From the NCBI RefSeq assembly GCF_052117125.1, contig NZ_JBQKJT010000003.1:124001-188000 (forward strand): a DNA stretch of 64,000 nucleotides, read 5' to 3'. Below the pieces are notes generated by a model. It saw only the letters and a program-made list of their open reading frames with translations. It did no database searches and was not told the DNA's origin. A program made the translations under genes and the position numbers. Below are positions 17,440-25,507 of this stretch, one piece after another (positions within the stretch are counted from its first letter, which is position 1; every line of letters starts with the position of its first letter). Origin of the DNA: Avoscillospira_A sp052117125 (GTDB taxonomy: Bacteria; Bacillota; Clostridia; Oscillospirales; Oscillospiraceae).

Positions 17440-17479
17440 GCGGCCGGAATCCGGCCCACGGACAGGAAAGGATGGCAGT

Positions 17480-18577
17480 ATGGCGAAAGGTTTTAACCGG
17501 AAGATCGTTTTGGAGGACGGCAGCGAATACTATGGCCGGGGCTTCGGAAGTCAGGATACCCGGGTCTGTGAACTGGTGTTCAACACCTCCATGGTGGGCT
17601 ATCAGGAGATCGTTTCCGACCCCTCCTACACCGATCAGATCGTGGTGATGACGTACCCCCTCATCGGCAACTACGGCACCGCCGACGACGATTTTGAGAC
17701 GAAAATTCCCACCATCGGCGGTCTGGTGGTGCGGGAGTACAACGACAATCCCTCCAACTTCCGCTATACCAAAACCCTGTCGGAGATTCTGGAGGAGAAC
17801 CACATCCCCGCCATCGAGGGATTGGACACCCGGCTCCTGGCCCGGTCCATCCGGGACCACGGCAGCCGCAAGGTGTTGCTCTGCGACGCCGATCTGCCCC
17901 TGGGCGCGGCGCTGGAGCTGCTGCACACCACGGAACTGCCCCACGATCAGGTCCAGCGGGTCAGCTGCCGCAAGCGCTGGTATTCCCGCACCTCCAACCC
18001 CAAATTTGACGTGGTGGCCGTGGACTGCGGCATCAAACTGAATATCATCCGTTCCCTCAACGCCCGGGGCTGCAACGTCACCGTGGTACCTTACGACACC
18101 CCGGCCTCGGTCATCGCCGGGATGAATCCCGACGGCATTTTCCTGTCCAACGGCCCCGGCGACCCGGAGGATGTGACGCCGGTCATCGAACTGGTCAAGG
18201 AGATGCGGGGCAAGTACCCCATCTGCGGCATCTGCCTGGGCCACCAGATGATCTCCCTGGCCTACGGCGCCAAAACGTATAAGCTGAAATTCGGCCATCG
18301 CGGCGGCAACCATCCGGTCAAGAACCTGCGGACCGGTAAAATCGAGATCACCAGCCAGAACCATTCCTACGCGGTGGACGAGGAGTCCGTCAAGGGTACG
18401 GGCCTGGAGGTCACCCACATCAATCTGCTGGACAACACCGTGGAGGGCGTGGCCTGCCGGAAGGACAAGGTCTTCTCCGTCCAGTACCACCCGGAAAGCG
18501 CCCCCGGTCCCCAGGACAGCGGCTACCTGTTTGACGAGTTTATAGCTATGATGAAGGAGGGCAAGCCCAATGCCTAA
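17480..18577 (+). CDS. carA: Carbamoyl-phosphate synthase small subunit
   Basis: The 365-residue amidotransferase subunit releases ammonia from glutamine for CarB. The N-terminal CPSase_sm_chain domain has FNTSMVGYQEIVSDPSY. The class I GATase domain carries the nucleophile in GICLGHQMISLAYG and the catalytic His in QYHPESAPGP. The ATG at 17480 follows GGAAAGGATGG. carB overlaps by 8 bases, so the subunits are co-translated. Carbamoyl phosphate feeds pyrimidine and arginine synthesis; neither pathway's other genes are in the window. Confidence 0.97.
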   Translation: MAKGFNRKIVLEDGSEYYGRGFGSQDTRVCELVFNTSMVGYQEIVSDPSYTDQIVVMTYPLIGNYGTADDDFETKIPTIGGLVVREYNDNPSNFRYTKTLSEILEENHIPAIEGLDTRLLARSIRDHGSRKVLLCDADLPLGAALELLHTTELPHDQVQRVSCRKRWYSRTSNPKFDVVAVDCGIKLNIIRSLNARGCNVTVVPYDTPASVIAGMNPDGIFLSNGPGDPEDVTPVIELVKEMRGKYPICGICLGHQMISLAYGAKTYKLKFGHRGGNHPVKNLRTGKIEITSQNHSYAVDEESVKGTGLEVTHINLLDNTVEGVACRKDKVFSVQYHPESAPGPQDSGYLFDEFIAMMKEGKPNA

Positions 18578-21500
18578 GAGAACAGACATTCGCAAAGTCA
18601 TGGTCATCGGCTCCGGCCCCATCGTCATCGGACAGGCCGCCGAGTTCGACTACGCCGGTACCCAGGCGTGCCTTGCCCTGAAAGAGGAGGGCTACGAGGT
18701 TCTGCTGGCCAACTCCAACCCGGCCACCATTATGACCGATACTTCCATCGCCGACAAGGTCTATATGGAGCCTCTGACGGCGGAATACGCCGCCCGAATT
18801 ATCCGGGTGGAGCGGCCCGACGCCCTGATTCCCGGCATCGGCGGTCAGACGGGTTTGAACCTGGCCATGGAGCTGGAAAAGATGGGCGTGCTCAAGGAGT
18901 GCGGCGTGGAAATGCTGGGTACCTCCAGCCAGTCCATCCGGCAGGCCGAGGACAGAGAACTGTTCAAGGAGCTGTGCCAGCAGTTGGGCGAGCCGGTGCT
19001 GCCCTCCATCATTGCCAATTCCATGGACGAGGGCCTCAAGGCCGCCGAGGAGATCGGCTACCCTGTGGTGCTGCGTCCTGCCTTTACCCTGGGCGGTACC
19101 GGCGGCGGTTTTGCCGACAATGAAGAGGAGTGCCGCGAAATTCTTAAAAATGCCCTGTCCCTGTCGCCGGTCCATCAGGTTCTGGTGGAAAAGAGCATCA
19201 AGGGCTACAAGGAGATCGAATACGAAGTCATCCGCGACGCCAACGACACAGCCATTACCATCTGTAATATGGAGAACATCGACCCTGTAGGCATCCACAC
19301 CGGCGACTCCATTGTGGTGGCCCCCAGCCAGACGTTGACCAATAAGGAATACCATCTGCTCCGCGACAGCGCCTTGAAGCTGATCCGCGCCCTGAAAATC
19401 GAGGGCGGCTGCAACGTCCAGTTTGCCCTGGATCCGGCTTCCTTCCGCTATTACCTCATTGAGGTCAACCCCCGCGTGTCCCGGTCTTCCGCGCTGGCCT
19501 CCAAGGCCAGCGGCTATCCCATCGCCCGGGTTTCCGCCAAAATCGCCGTGGGTATGCACCTGGACGAAATTCAGTTGGCCAACACCCCCGCCAGCTTCGA
19601 GCCGTCCCTGGACTATGTGGTGACTAAGATGCCCCGGTTCCCCTTTGACAAGTTTGCCGATGCCTCCAACGCCCTTTCCACCCAGATGAAGGCCACCGGC
19701 GAGGTCATGGCCGTGGGCCGCACCATCGAGGAATCCCTTTTGAAGGCCGTCCGTTCCCTGGAGACCGGCGTGTGCCACCTGCACATGGCAAAGTTCGACA
19801 CCATGGGCCCCCAGGAATTGCTGGACTATATCCAGATCGGCACTGACGACCGGATTTTTGCCATTGCCGAGCTGATCTACCACGGTACCGACCTGGGTGT
19901 GATCTGCAACGCCACCAAGATCGATATGCTGTTCCTGGACAAGATCAAGAATATCATTGACTGTGAGCATGCCTTGAAATCCAACGTGGGCGACCTGGAT
20001 GTGCTGTGGAGCGCCAAGCGCATGGGCTTCTCCGACAAGTATATCGCCAAGCTGTGGGACACGACAGAGCTGGATGTCTGCGAGAAGCGCAAAAACGCCG
20101 GTATTGTCCCCGTCTACAAGATGATCGACACCTGCGCCGCCGAGTTCGACAGCTATGTGCCCTATTTCTACTCCACCTATGAGCAGGAAAACGAGTCCAT
20201 TGTTTCCGAACACAAAAAAATTGTGGTCCTGGGTTCCGGTCCCATTCGCATCGGCCAGGGTGTGGAGTTCGACTATTCCACGGTCCACGCCGTACAGACC
20301 ATCAAGGCCAGCGGCTATGAGGCCATCATCATCAACAACAACCCGGAGACCGTCTCCACCGATTACACCTGCTCCGACAAGCTGTACTTTGAACCGCTGA
20401 CGGTGGAGGATGTCATGAATGTCATCGATCTGGAACAGCCCATCGGCGTGATTGCCTCCTTGGGCGGCCAGACGGCCATCAACCTGGCGGAACCCTTGAT
20501 GAAACGGGACGTGAAGATCATCGGCACCGACTTTGCCGCCATCGAAAAGGCCGAGAACCGCGACGCCTTTGAGCGGGTCATGCAGGAATTGCAGATTCCC
20601 CAGCCCACCGGCGAGGCGGTCACCAACATCGACGACGGCATCCGCGTAGCCAACCGCATCGGCTATCCGGTGCTGGTACGGCCCAGCTACGTTCTGGGCG
20701 GCCGGGCCATGCAGATCGTCTCCAAGGACCAGGATTTGAAGACGTATCTGCAAACCGCCGTTTCCATCAACGAGGAGCAGCCGGTCCTGGTCGATAAATA
20801 TATCGTCGGCAAGGAGCTGGAGGTGGACGCCATCTGTGATGGTACCGATGTGTTTGTCCCCGGCATCATGGAGTTGGTGGAGCGCACCGGCATCCACTCC
20901 GGCGACTCCATCAGCGTCTATCCCACCTTCTCCATCTCCCAGAAGGTCAAGGACACCATCCTGGACTATACCCGTAAGCTGGGCCTGGGCATCGGCATTG
21001 TGGGCCTGTACAACATCCAGTTCATTGTGGATAAGAACGAGAACGTCTACGTCATCGAGGTTAACCCCCGTTCCTCCCGGACCGTTCCGTTCCTGTCCAA
21101 GGCCACCGGCTATTCCCTGGCCGATATCGCCACCAAGGTCATCCTGGGCCATAGCCTCAAAGAGCAGGGCTTCCGGGAACTGTATCCCAGAGAGAAGCAG
21201 CGGTATTATGTGAAAGTCCCGGCGTTCTCTTTCTCCAAGATTGCCGGTCTCGACGCCTACCTGTCCCCCGAAATGAAGTCCACCGGCGAGGCCATCGGCT
21301 ACGATGTGAATCTGAACCGCGCCCTCTATAAGGCCCTCAAGGCCAGCGGTGTCAGCGTCAAGGACCACGGCACCGTTGTGGTCACCGTGGCCGACGAGGA
21401 CAAGGACGAAGTGCTGCCCCTGGTCAAGCGGTTCTACCGCCTGGGTTATAACATCGCCGCCACCTTCGGCACTGCCGAGAAGCTCAAAGCCCATGGCATC

Positions 21501-21752
21501 CGCGTCCGGGTGCTGGGTAAGCTCAGCGAGGGCAGCGACGAGATTTTGCAGACTATCCGCCGGGGCGAGGTCAGCTATATTCTCAATACGCGAGCCATCA
21601 ATTCCGGCATCCACTACAAGGACGGCTATGCCATCCGCCGCTGCGCCGTGGAAAACAACGTGACCATGTTCACGTCCCTCGACACAGTGCGGATGCTGCT
21701 GGGTACCCTGGAGGAGATTTCCTTCTCTGTGTCCACCATTGACGAGCAATAA
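18570..21752 (+). CDS. carB: Carbamoyl-phosphate synthase large subunit
   Basis: The 1060-residue subunit carries the two homologous ATP-grasp halves that phosphorylate bicarbonate and carbamate. The first half begins VMVIGSGPIVIGQAAEFDYA and the second VVLGSGPIRIGQGVEFDYS near residue 550, showing the duplication; each has a LRPAFTLGGTGGG / VRPSYVLGGRAM ATP-grasp segment. The C-terminal ~130 residues form the MGS-like allosteric domain, ending with TRAINSGIHYKDGYAIRRCA. Full length; paired with carA. Confidence 0.97.
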   Translation: MPKRTDIRKVMVIGSGPIVIGQAAEFDYAGTQACLALKEEGYEVLLANSNPATIMTDTSIADKVYMEPLTAEYAARIIRVERPDALIPGIGGQTGLNLAMELEKMGVLKECGVEMLGTSSQSIRQAEDRELFKELCQQLGEPVLPSIIANSMDEGLKAAEEIGYPVVLRPAFTLGGTGGGFADNEEECREILKNALSLSPVHQVLVEKSIKGYKEIEYEVIRDANDTAITICNMENIDPVGIHTGDSIVVAPSQTLTNKEYHLLRDSALKLIRALKIEGGCNVQFALDPASFRYYLIEVNPRVSRSSALASKASGYPIARVSAKIAVGMHLDEIQLANTPASFEPSLDYVVTKMPRFPFDKFADASNALSTQMKATGEVMAVGRTIEESLLKAVRSLETGVCHLHMAKFDTMGPQELLDYIQIGTDDRIFAIAELIYHGTDLGVICNATKIDMLFLDKIKNIIDCEHALKSNVGDLDVLWSAKRMGFSDKYIAKLWDTTELDVCEKRKNAGIVPVYKMIDTCAAEFDSYVPYFYSTYEQENESIVSEHKKIVVLGSGPIRIGQGVEFDYSTVHAVQTIKASGYEAIIINNNPETVSTDYTCSDKLYFEPLTVEDVMNVIDLEQPIGVIASLGGQTAINLAEPLMKRDVKIIGTDFAAIEKAENRDAFERVMQELQIPQPTGEAVTNIDDGIRVANRIGYPVLVRPSYVLGGRAMQIVSKDQDLKTYLQTAVSINEEQPVLVDKYIVGKELEVDAICDGTDVFVPGIMELVERTGIHSGDSISVYPTFSISQKVKDTILDYTRKLGLGIGIVGLYNIQFIVDKNENVYVIEVNPRSSRTVPFLSKATGYSLADIATKVILGHSLKEQGFRELYPREKQRYYVKVPAFSFSKIAGLDAYLSPEMKSTGEAIGYDVNLNRALYKALKASGVSVKDHGTVVVTVADEDKDEVLPLVKRFYRLGYNIAATFGTAEKLKAHGIRVRVLGKLSEGSDEILQTIRRGEVSYILNTRAINSGIHYKDGYAIRRCAVENNVTMFTSLDTVRMLLGTLEEISFSVSTIDEQ

Positions 21753-21753
21753 G

Positions 21754-21793
21754 AAATCGGGCGCGCTGCTGCGGCAGCGCGCCCGATTTTTCA
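21754..21793 (+). terminator. Strong bidirectional terminator after carB
   Basis: AAATCGGGCGCGCTGC pairs with GCAGCGCGCCCGATTT around TGCG, followed by T residues. It also serves the convergent membrane-protein gene, whose stop begins immediately beyond. Confidence 0.9.
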
Positions 21794-22558
21794 CTATTTT
21801 CGCAGCTTTTGGCAATACTGGGTGCAGAGTTTGTCGGTGCAGTTGGAACACTTGAGCGCCTCGTTGGACTGTTCCCAGAACCGCTCCGGGTGCAGCAGGA
21901 CGCTCAACTCCCACATGCAGAAGACCACCACCGATAGAAAACACAGGCTCCAGGAATAGAAGCTGGGAACGAAGAACAGGGGCGTGAACATCATCAGATG
22001 GTCCCAGTTGAAAATCCGGCAGGTCGTACAGCAACGGTTTTTCATCATCAACCGGAATGGGCACCAGATGAGAACGCAGATCAAATCGCAGACATAGAAC
22101 GCTGCCGACAGCAAAAACATCATACTGCGGCTGAGAATCCCCAGATGGTACAGCAGTCCCTGGACCGCGCCGAAGGCCACCCACAGCACCATCACCTTGT
22201 AGGCGGACTTGGTGGTGGAGACGATATATTCCCGCAGGGCCTGGTGGTTGATCTTTTCCCGGATGGGCCGGAACCGCTGTTGGAATAGCTTTTGGGAGCC
22301 CAGGGCAATTTGCCGTTTGGCGGGAATCAACTGGAACAGCATATCCAGGACCCACACCAGCCACAGCAGATGCAGCACCGAAAAGCGGGAGAAGAAGTGC
22401 ATACCGTAGAGAATGTCGAAGGACGACGGGTGGCGCAGCCACAGCAGGACGCAAAAAAGAAAGATGATGCAGCGAATGGCCAGGTCAATCCAATACCGTT
22501 TTCGGATGGGGGACATGGGGGCGCGTCCCTGGGGCACGGTGGAAGTGGAATGCTCCAT
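21794..22558 (-). CDS. Cys-rich integral membrane protein of unknown function
   Basis: The 254-residue protein has about five to six hydrophobic segments, starting with DLAIRCIIFLFCVLLWL, and two Cys clusters: CCTTCRIFNWDH after residue ~175 and CSNCTDKLCTQYCQ at the C-terminus. The spacing of the terminal CxxC...C...C suggests a metal or Fe-S site facing the cytoplasm, but no named family is certain. The ATG has AAGGAGG four bases upstream. Monocistronic with its own promoter. Confidence 0.75.
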   Translation of the reverse strand: MEHSTSTVPQGRAPMSPIRKRYWIDLAIRCIIFLFCVLLWLRHPSSFDILYGMHFFSRFSVLHLLWLVWVLDMLFQLIPAKRQIALGSQKLFQQRFRPIREKINHQALREYIVSTTKSAYKVMVLWVAFGAVQGLLYHLGILSRSMMFLLSAAFYVCDLICVLIWCPFRLMMKNRCCTTCRIFNWDHLMMFTPLFFVPSFYSWSLCFLSVVVFCMWELSVLLHPERFWEQSNEALKCSNCTDKLCTQYCQKLRK

Positions 22559-22626
22559 GGAACCTCCTTGGTGCAGCGGTCCCGTGGGCGTGGACCCCGA
22601 CAGGACCGAGTATTCTTATAAAGATT

Positions 22627-22655
22627 ATTGTAAGAGGTAGGCGAAGGGGTGTCAA
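22627..22655 (-). promoter_or_regulatory. Promoter for the Cys-rich membrane protein gene
   Basis: On the minus strand TTGACA and TACAAT are separated by 17 bases. The predicted leader is about 60 bases and contains GGTCC/GGACC-type pairing. Confidence 0.7.
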
Positions 22656-22808
22656 GACTGGACGGGAAATGGAAAAGGGGCGGCAGTTCGGGAATGACAC
22701 CGATGGTGCATAACATTCCAGAATGCCGCCGCTTGCGCGTACAGTGCTCCAAAGAAAACTGCGTGTATGGCATCTCCGGCAAGCGGGAGGATAAAATTTG
22801 AAAACCAC

Positions 22809-22837
22809 TTGCGCAGCCAGAGAAAATTGATTATAAT
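22809..22837 (+). promoter_or_regulatory. Plus-strand promoter of the structured 22.8-23.1 kb region
   Basis: TTGCGC and a perfect TATAAT are spaced by 17 bases. Transcription from here would cross the hairpins at 22866-22919 and reach the terminator-like structure at 23006, then the SLH gene. Confidence 0.55.
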
Positions 22838-22865
22838 CAGTCTTGAGGAAAACGGAATAAGTGCG

Positions 22866-22919
22866 GCAGGCCATAGGTGCGGCAACACCTATGGCCCTGC
22901 GCGGGTGCTAGGACCACCC
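22866..22919. other. Two adjacent stable hairpins in non-coding DNA
   Basis: CCATAGGTG pairs with CACCTATGG within longer GC-rich arms (22866-22900), and GGGTG pairs with CACCC at 22903-22919. They lie inside the 570-base gap before the SLH gene, between two promoters that face each other. No ORF with a ribosome binding site covers them. Possible regulatory RNA element; no known riboswitch motif recognised. Confidence 0.5.
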
Positions 22920-22947
22920 ACACAACGGATATCCGTACCACAGTATT

Positions 22948-22977
22948 ATTATACCCTTGCTGACCACAACTTTGCAA
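22948..22977 (-). promoter_or_regulatory. Minus-strand promoter facing the 22809 promoter
   Basis: TTGCAA and TATAAT (within TATAATAAT) are spaced by 18 bases on the minus strand. Its transcript would run antisense through the hairpins at 22866-22919. Confidence 0.5.
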
Positions 22978-23005
22978 GTGGTATCCTGCTATTGTGCCGT
23001 ATGAT

Positions 23006-23052
23006 TCGTGCTGTGTGGAGGTATTTTTACCCGCACAGCACGATTTTGTTTT
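23006..23052 (+). terminator. Intrinsic terminator upstream of the SLH gene
   Basis: TCGTGCTGTGTGG pairs with CCGCACAGCACGA (one G-U), followed by TTTTGTTTT. With the promoter at 22809 it would define a ~200-base transcript or act as a leader attenuator. Confidence 0.75.
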
Positions 23053-23107
23053 CCTCACGGACAGGCGCAGGGGGGCGCAAGCCCCCTTGCCCTTCCCGTG
23101 AGAAAAC
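23048..23107. other. 60-base near-perfect hairpin adjoining the SLH gene's ribosome binding site
   Basis: The outer arms GTTTT-CTCACGG and CCGTGAGAAAAC pair with one bulge, and the tip is GGGGGC-GCAA-GCCCCC. It ends about 8 bases before ACGGAGGA, the SLH gene's ribosome binding site. The GNRA-type GCAA loop and flanking A/T tracts suggest a stable mRNA 5' structure or bidirectional terminator. Confidence 0.55.
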
Positions 23108-23128
23108 AACATACGGAGGAAAAAAGAC

Positions 23129-24253
23129 ATGAAACGCTCACACAAGGCAATCTCACTCTCTCTGGCCCTGGCGCTGTCCGCTGGACTTTCGGTACCGGCC
23201 CTGGCGGCGGATACCGCTGCCATTCAGCAGAATACCCCTATGGGTTTGCAGGACACCTACACAATCAACGGAATCATAGGCAGGGAAACCTGTCAGATTG
23301 GAGCAGAAATCTATGATGATTCTACCGGCGATAAGAACATTATGTTTGATCTGTCTGAAACAGAGCCGGTTGACATCTATGTGGTTCATCCGGGTGAAGT
23401 AGCGGATATAACTGGTACCAATGGATGCTTTGTTGTCTCCGTAAAGCTGGAAAATGGGAAGATTTATCCCAATGATAGCTTTGACTGGACTACAACAGAC
23501 CCTTGGAGCAATCTCAAATGGGAGACAGTTCCAAATCCCATGGACCCCAGCGACCCCTCGATTGCTCTTACAGAGTTTGATGGCTCTGTGACATTGGACA
23601 AAGAGGGATATTATGTAATTTCTGCATGGACGTATGATGGCATGTACCATGTCGGTGAGATGGCTCGCGTTCTCCATGTGACTTCCAATGGCAGCACGCC
23701 GACAGAGCCGGAGCAGCCGGCCAAACCCACCGGCGCGTTTACGGATGTGTCTGCCGACGCCTACTATGCTGATGCCGTCAAGTGGGCTGCGAAAGAGGGA
23801 ATTGCCGGCGGCACCAGCGCCACCACGTTCAGCCCCGACGCCACCTGTACCACCGCGCAGATCCTGACGTTCCTGTGGCGGGTCAACGGTTCCCCTGAAC
23901 CTGCAGCGGCTGCGTCCTTTACCGATGTTCCCGCAGATGCCTATTATGCAAAGGCCGCTGCCTGGGCTGCGGAAAAGGGACTGGTTTCCGGCGCGACCCT
24001 TAACGGCGACGCACCCTGCACCCGGCTGACCACGGTGACATACCTGTGGAAGCTGGCCGGACAGCCCGCCACGGACAGAATCGCAGCGTTTACAGACCTG
24101 TCCGCAGACGGAGATGGGATCAAGGCTGTTTCCTGGGCCGTGGAGCAGGGAATCACCGGCGGTACCGGCGCGGGGACCTTCTCGCCCGACAGCAGTTGTA
24201 CCCGCGGTCAAATCGTCACATTCCTTTATCGGGATATGGCGCAGAATGGATAA
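23129..24253 (+). CDS. Secreted SLH-domain surface protein
   Basis: The 374-residue protein has a signal peptide (MKRSHKAISLSLALALSAGL, cleavage after ALA). Residues ~30-190 form a domain I cannot assign, with NGIIGRETCQIGAEI and DSFDWTTTDPWSN; it may be beta-rich. Three SLH repeats occupy ~200-374, visible as FTDVSADAYYADAVKWAAKE, FTDVPADAYYAKAAAWAAEK and FTDLSADGDGIKAVSWAVEQ. It should be held non-covalently on the cell wall. The base composition of the N-terminal part (23240-23690) is clearly more AT-rich than the SLH part, suggesting a module acquired separately. A single gene behind a highly structured leader. Confidence 0.85.
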   Translation: MKRSHKAISLSLALALSAGLSVPALAADTAAIQQNTPMGLQDTYTINGIIGRETCQIGAEIYDDSTGDKNIMFDLSETEPVDIYVVHPGEVADITGTNGCFVVSVKLENGKIYPNDSFDWTTTDPWSNLKWETVPNPMDPSDPSIALTEFDGSVTLDKEGYYVISAWTYDGMYHVGEMARVLHVTSNGSTPTEPEQPAKPTGAFTDVSADAYYADAVKWAAKEGIAGGTSATTFSPDATCTTAQILTFLWRVNGSPEPAAAASFTDVPADAYYAKAAAWAAEKGLVSGATLNGDAPCTRLTTVTYLWKLAGQPATDRIAAFTDLSADGDGIKAVSWAVEQGITGGTGAGTFSPDSSCTRGQIVTFLYRDMAQNG

Positions 24254-24274
24254 AGTAAATATACAAAGGCTGGT

Positions 24275-24302
24275 GGCCCGGAATCCCTGAGGATTCCGGG
24301 CC
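24275..24302 (+). terminator. Hairpin after the SLH gene
   Basis: GGCCCGGAATCC pairs perfectly with GGATTCCGGGCC around CTGA. The T-tract is weak (GTGTTGC). Confidence 0.6.
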
Positions 24303-24305
24303 GTG

Positions 24306-24334
24306 TTGCATTCCGCTGGCAATAGGGGTATACT
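24306..24334 (+). promoter_or_regulatory. Promoter for the choloylglycine-hydrolase-family gene
   Basis: TTGCAT and TATACT are spaced by 17 bases, about 30 bases before the start. Confidence 0.6.
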
Positions 24335-24364
24335 ACGGGTAACCCAATCAAGGAGGTACCAACG

Positions 24365-25420
24365 ATGGACCAGAGACTGGAGATGCTGCGGGGTGGATGC
24401 AGCGCTGTGGGCTGGCAAACCGAGGACGGCAAAGCATTATGGGCCCGCAACATGGACTTTAACCGCATGGCGGCGGGCAGCGCGCCGACCTATCTGCCAA
24501 AAGGCACCCAAATGACGGCATCGGAGAGGGTGACGGCCCCGGCCAAATACGCCGCAGTGGGTATGGGCTTGCTGGCGGTACCGGGGCTGCCCCTGCTCTA
24601 TGACGGCGTCAATGAAGCCGGACTCATGGGCGGCCAGCTCTACTTCCGGGGCCTTGCCCGGTATGCCGACGGCCCAGAACCGGGAAAACATCCCATGCAG
24701 CCGCCTCTGCTGGTGGGATGGATGCTGAGCCAGTATGCCACACTGGACCAGGTGGCCCAGGCGTTGGAACGGGAGTTCACGCTGGTCAATACGCCGCTGC
24801 TGGGGGCTGTGTCGCCGCTGCACTGGTCCTTTTCCGACTGCACCGGCGAGGTCATGGTGGTGGAGTCCGACGCCAACGGCCTGCACCTCTACCGCAATAC
24901 CGTGGGCGTCATGACCAACAGCCCGTCCTATGACTGGCACCGGACGAATCTGCTCAACTATGCCGCTATCCGGGACCTGGACTATGACACAGTGGAGATG
25001 GGCGGCGAACGGCTGGAACAGTGCTTTTCCGGCAGCGGCGCCCAGGGGATGCCCGGCGATTGGAGCGCGCCGTCCCGCTTTGTCCGTCTGGCCTATTTGC
25101 GGAAGTTTGCCGTCCGGGGCAAGGACGAAAAACAGGGGATCGCCCGGCTTCTGCGCATCATGGGCAGCGCTGCCTTTCCACTGGGTATGGTGCGGGTCAG
25201 CCAGCCCGGTGAGGCTACGGAACTGGACCAGGATATTCAGCCCTGGGACTACACCATTTACACCGTGGCGGCCTGCGCCCAGACGGGCCGTTTCTGCTGG
25301 ACCACCTACGACAATCCTGCCATTCGTTCCGTCACTCTGTCGGAATTGGCGGGCATCGACCACCCCATGCAGCTGCCGATTTGGGAGGAAACGGAATTTC
25401 TTTCAGCTCTTGCGCCTTGA
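24365..25420 (+). CDS. Choloylglycine hydrolase / penicillin V acylase family enzyme (linear amide hydrolase)
   Basis: The 351-residue Ntn-hydrolase should cleave a linear amide such as a conjugated bile salt, penicillin V or N-acyl amino acid. Cys12 is the predicted N-terminal nucleophile; R28 and D31 (WARNMDF) stand at +16 and +19 from it, the same spacing as Cys2, Arg18 and Asp21 of bile salt hydrolases. NEAGL, MTNSPSYDWH and SRFVRLAYL match other active-site segments. Unlike typical bile salt hydrolases, 11 residues precede the Cys, so propeptide removal would be required. No signal peptide, so cytoplasmic. AAGGAGG eight bases upstream supports the start. Substrate preference is not decided. 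Confidence 0.88.
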   Translation: MDQRLEMLRGGCSAVGWQTEDGKALWARNMDFNRMAAGSAPTYLPKGTQMTASERVTAPAKYAAVGMGLLAVPGLPLLYDGVNEAGLMGGQLYFRGLARYADGPEPGKHPMQPPLLVGWMLSQYATLDQVAQALEREFTLVNTPLLGAVSPLHWSFSDCTGEVMVVESDANGLHLYRNTVGVMTNSPSYDWHRTNLLNYAAIRDLDYDTVEMGGERLEQCFSGSGAQGMPGDWSAPSRFVRLAYLRKFAVRGKDEKQGIARLLRIMGSAAFPLGMVRVSQPGEATELDQDIQPWDYTIYTVAACAQTGRFCWTTYDNPAIRSVTLSELAGIDHPMQLPIWEETEFLSALAP

Positions 25421-25439
25421 TCGTCAATCAGGAAGCCGG

Positions 25440-25472
25440 AAAAAGCCCGCCCCGAACGCATTCGGGGCGGGC
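25440..25472 (-). terminator. Terminator of the corrinoid protein operon
   Basis: On the minus strand GCCCGCCCCGAA pairs with TTCGGGGCGGGC and is followed by TTTTT. It can also stop the convergent hydrolase transcript. Confidence 0.85.
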
Positions 25473-25507
25473 AATGTGGTTATGTAGGAAGTATCCCGCC
25501 GGGGCGA

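Noticed and set aside
18546..22454. A 1302-codon minus-strand open frame opposite carA/carB
   Set aside because: It is the complement of carB; carAB are unambiguous and full length. The His/Gly-rich translation has no family features.
22860..23050. 6S RNA, SRP RNA, tmRNA, T-box or c-di-GMP riboswitch in the structured region
   Set aside because: The 5' and 3' halves do not form a long 6S-like duplex, the SRP GGAAGGAAGCAGC-type motif is absent, and no T-box or GEMM consensus was found by eye.
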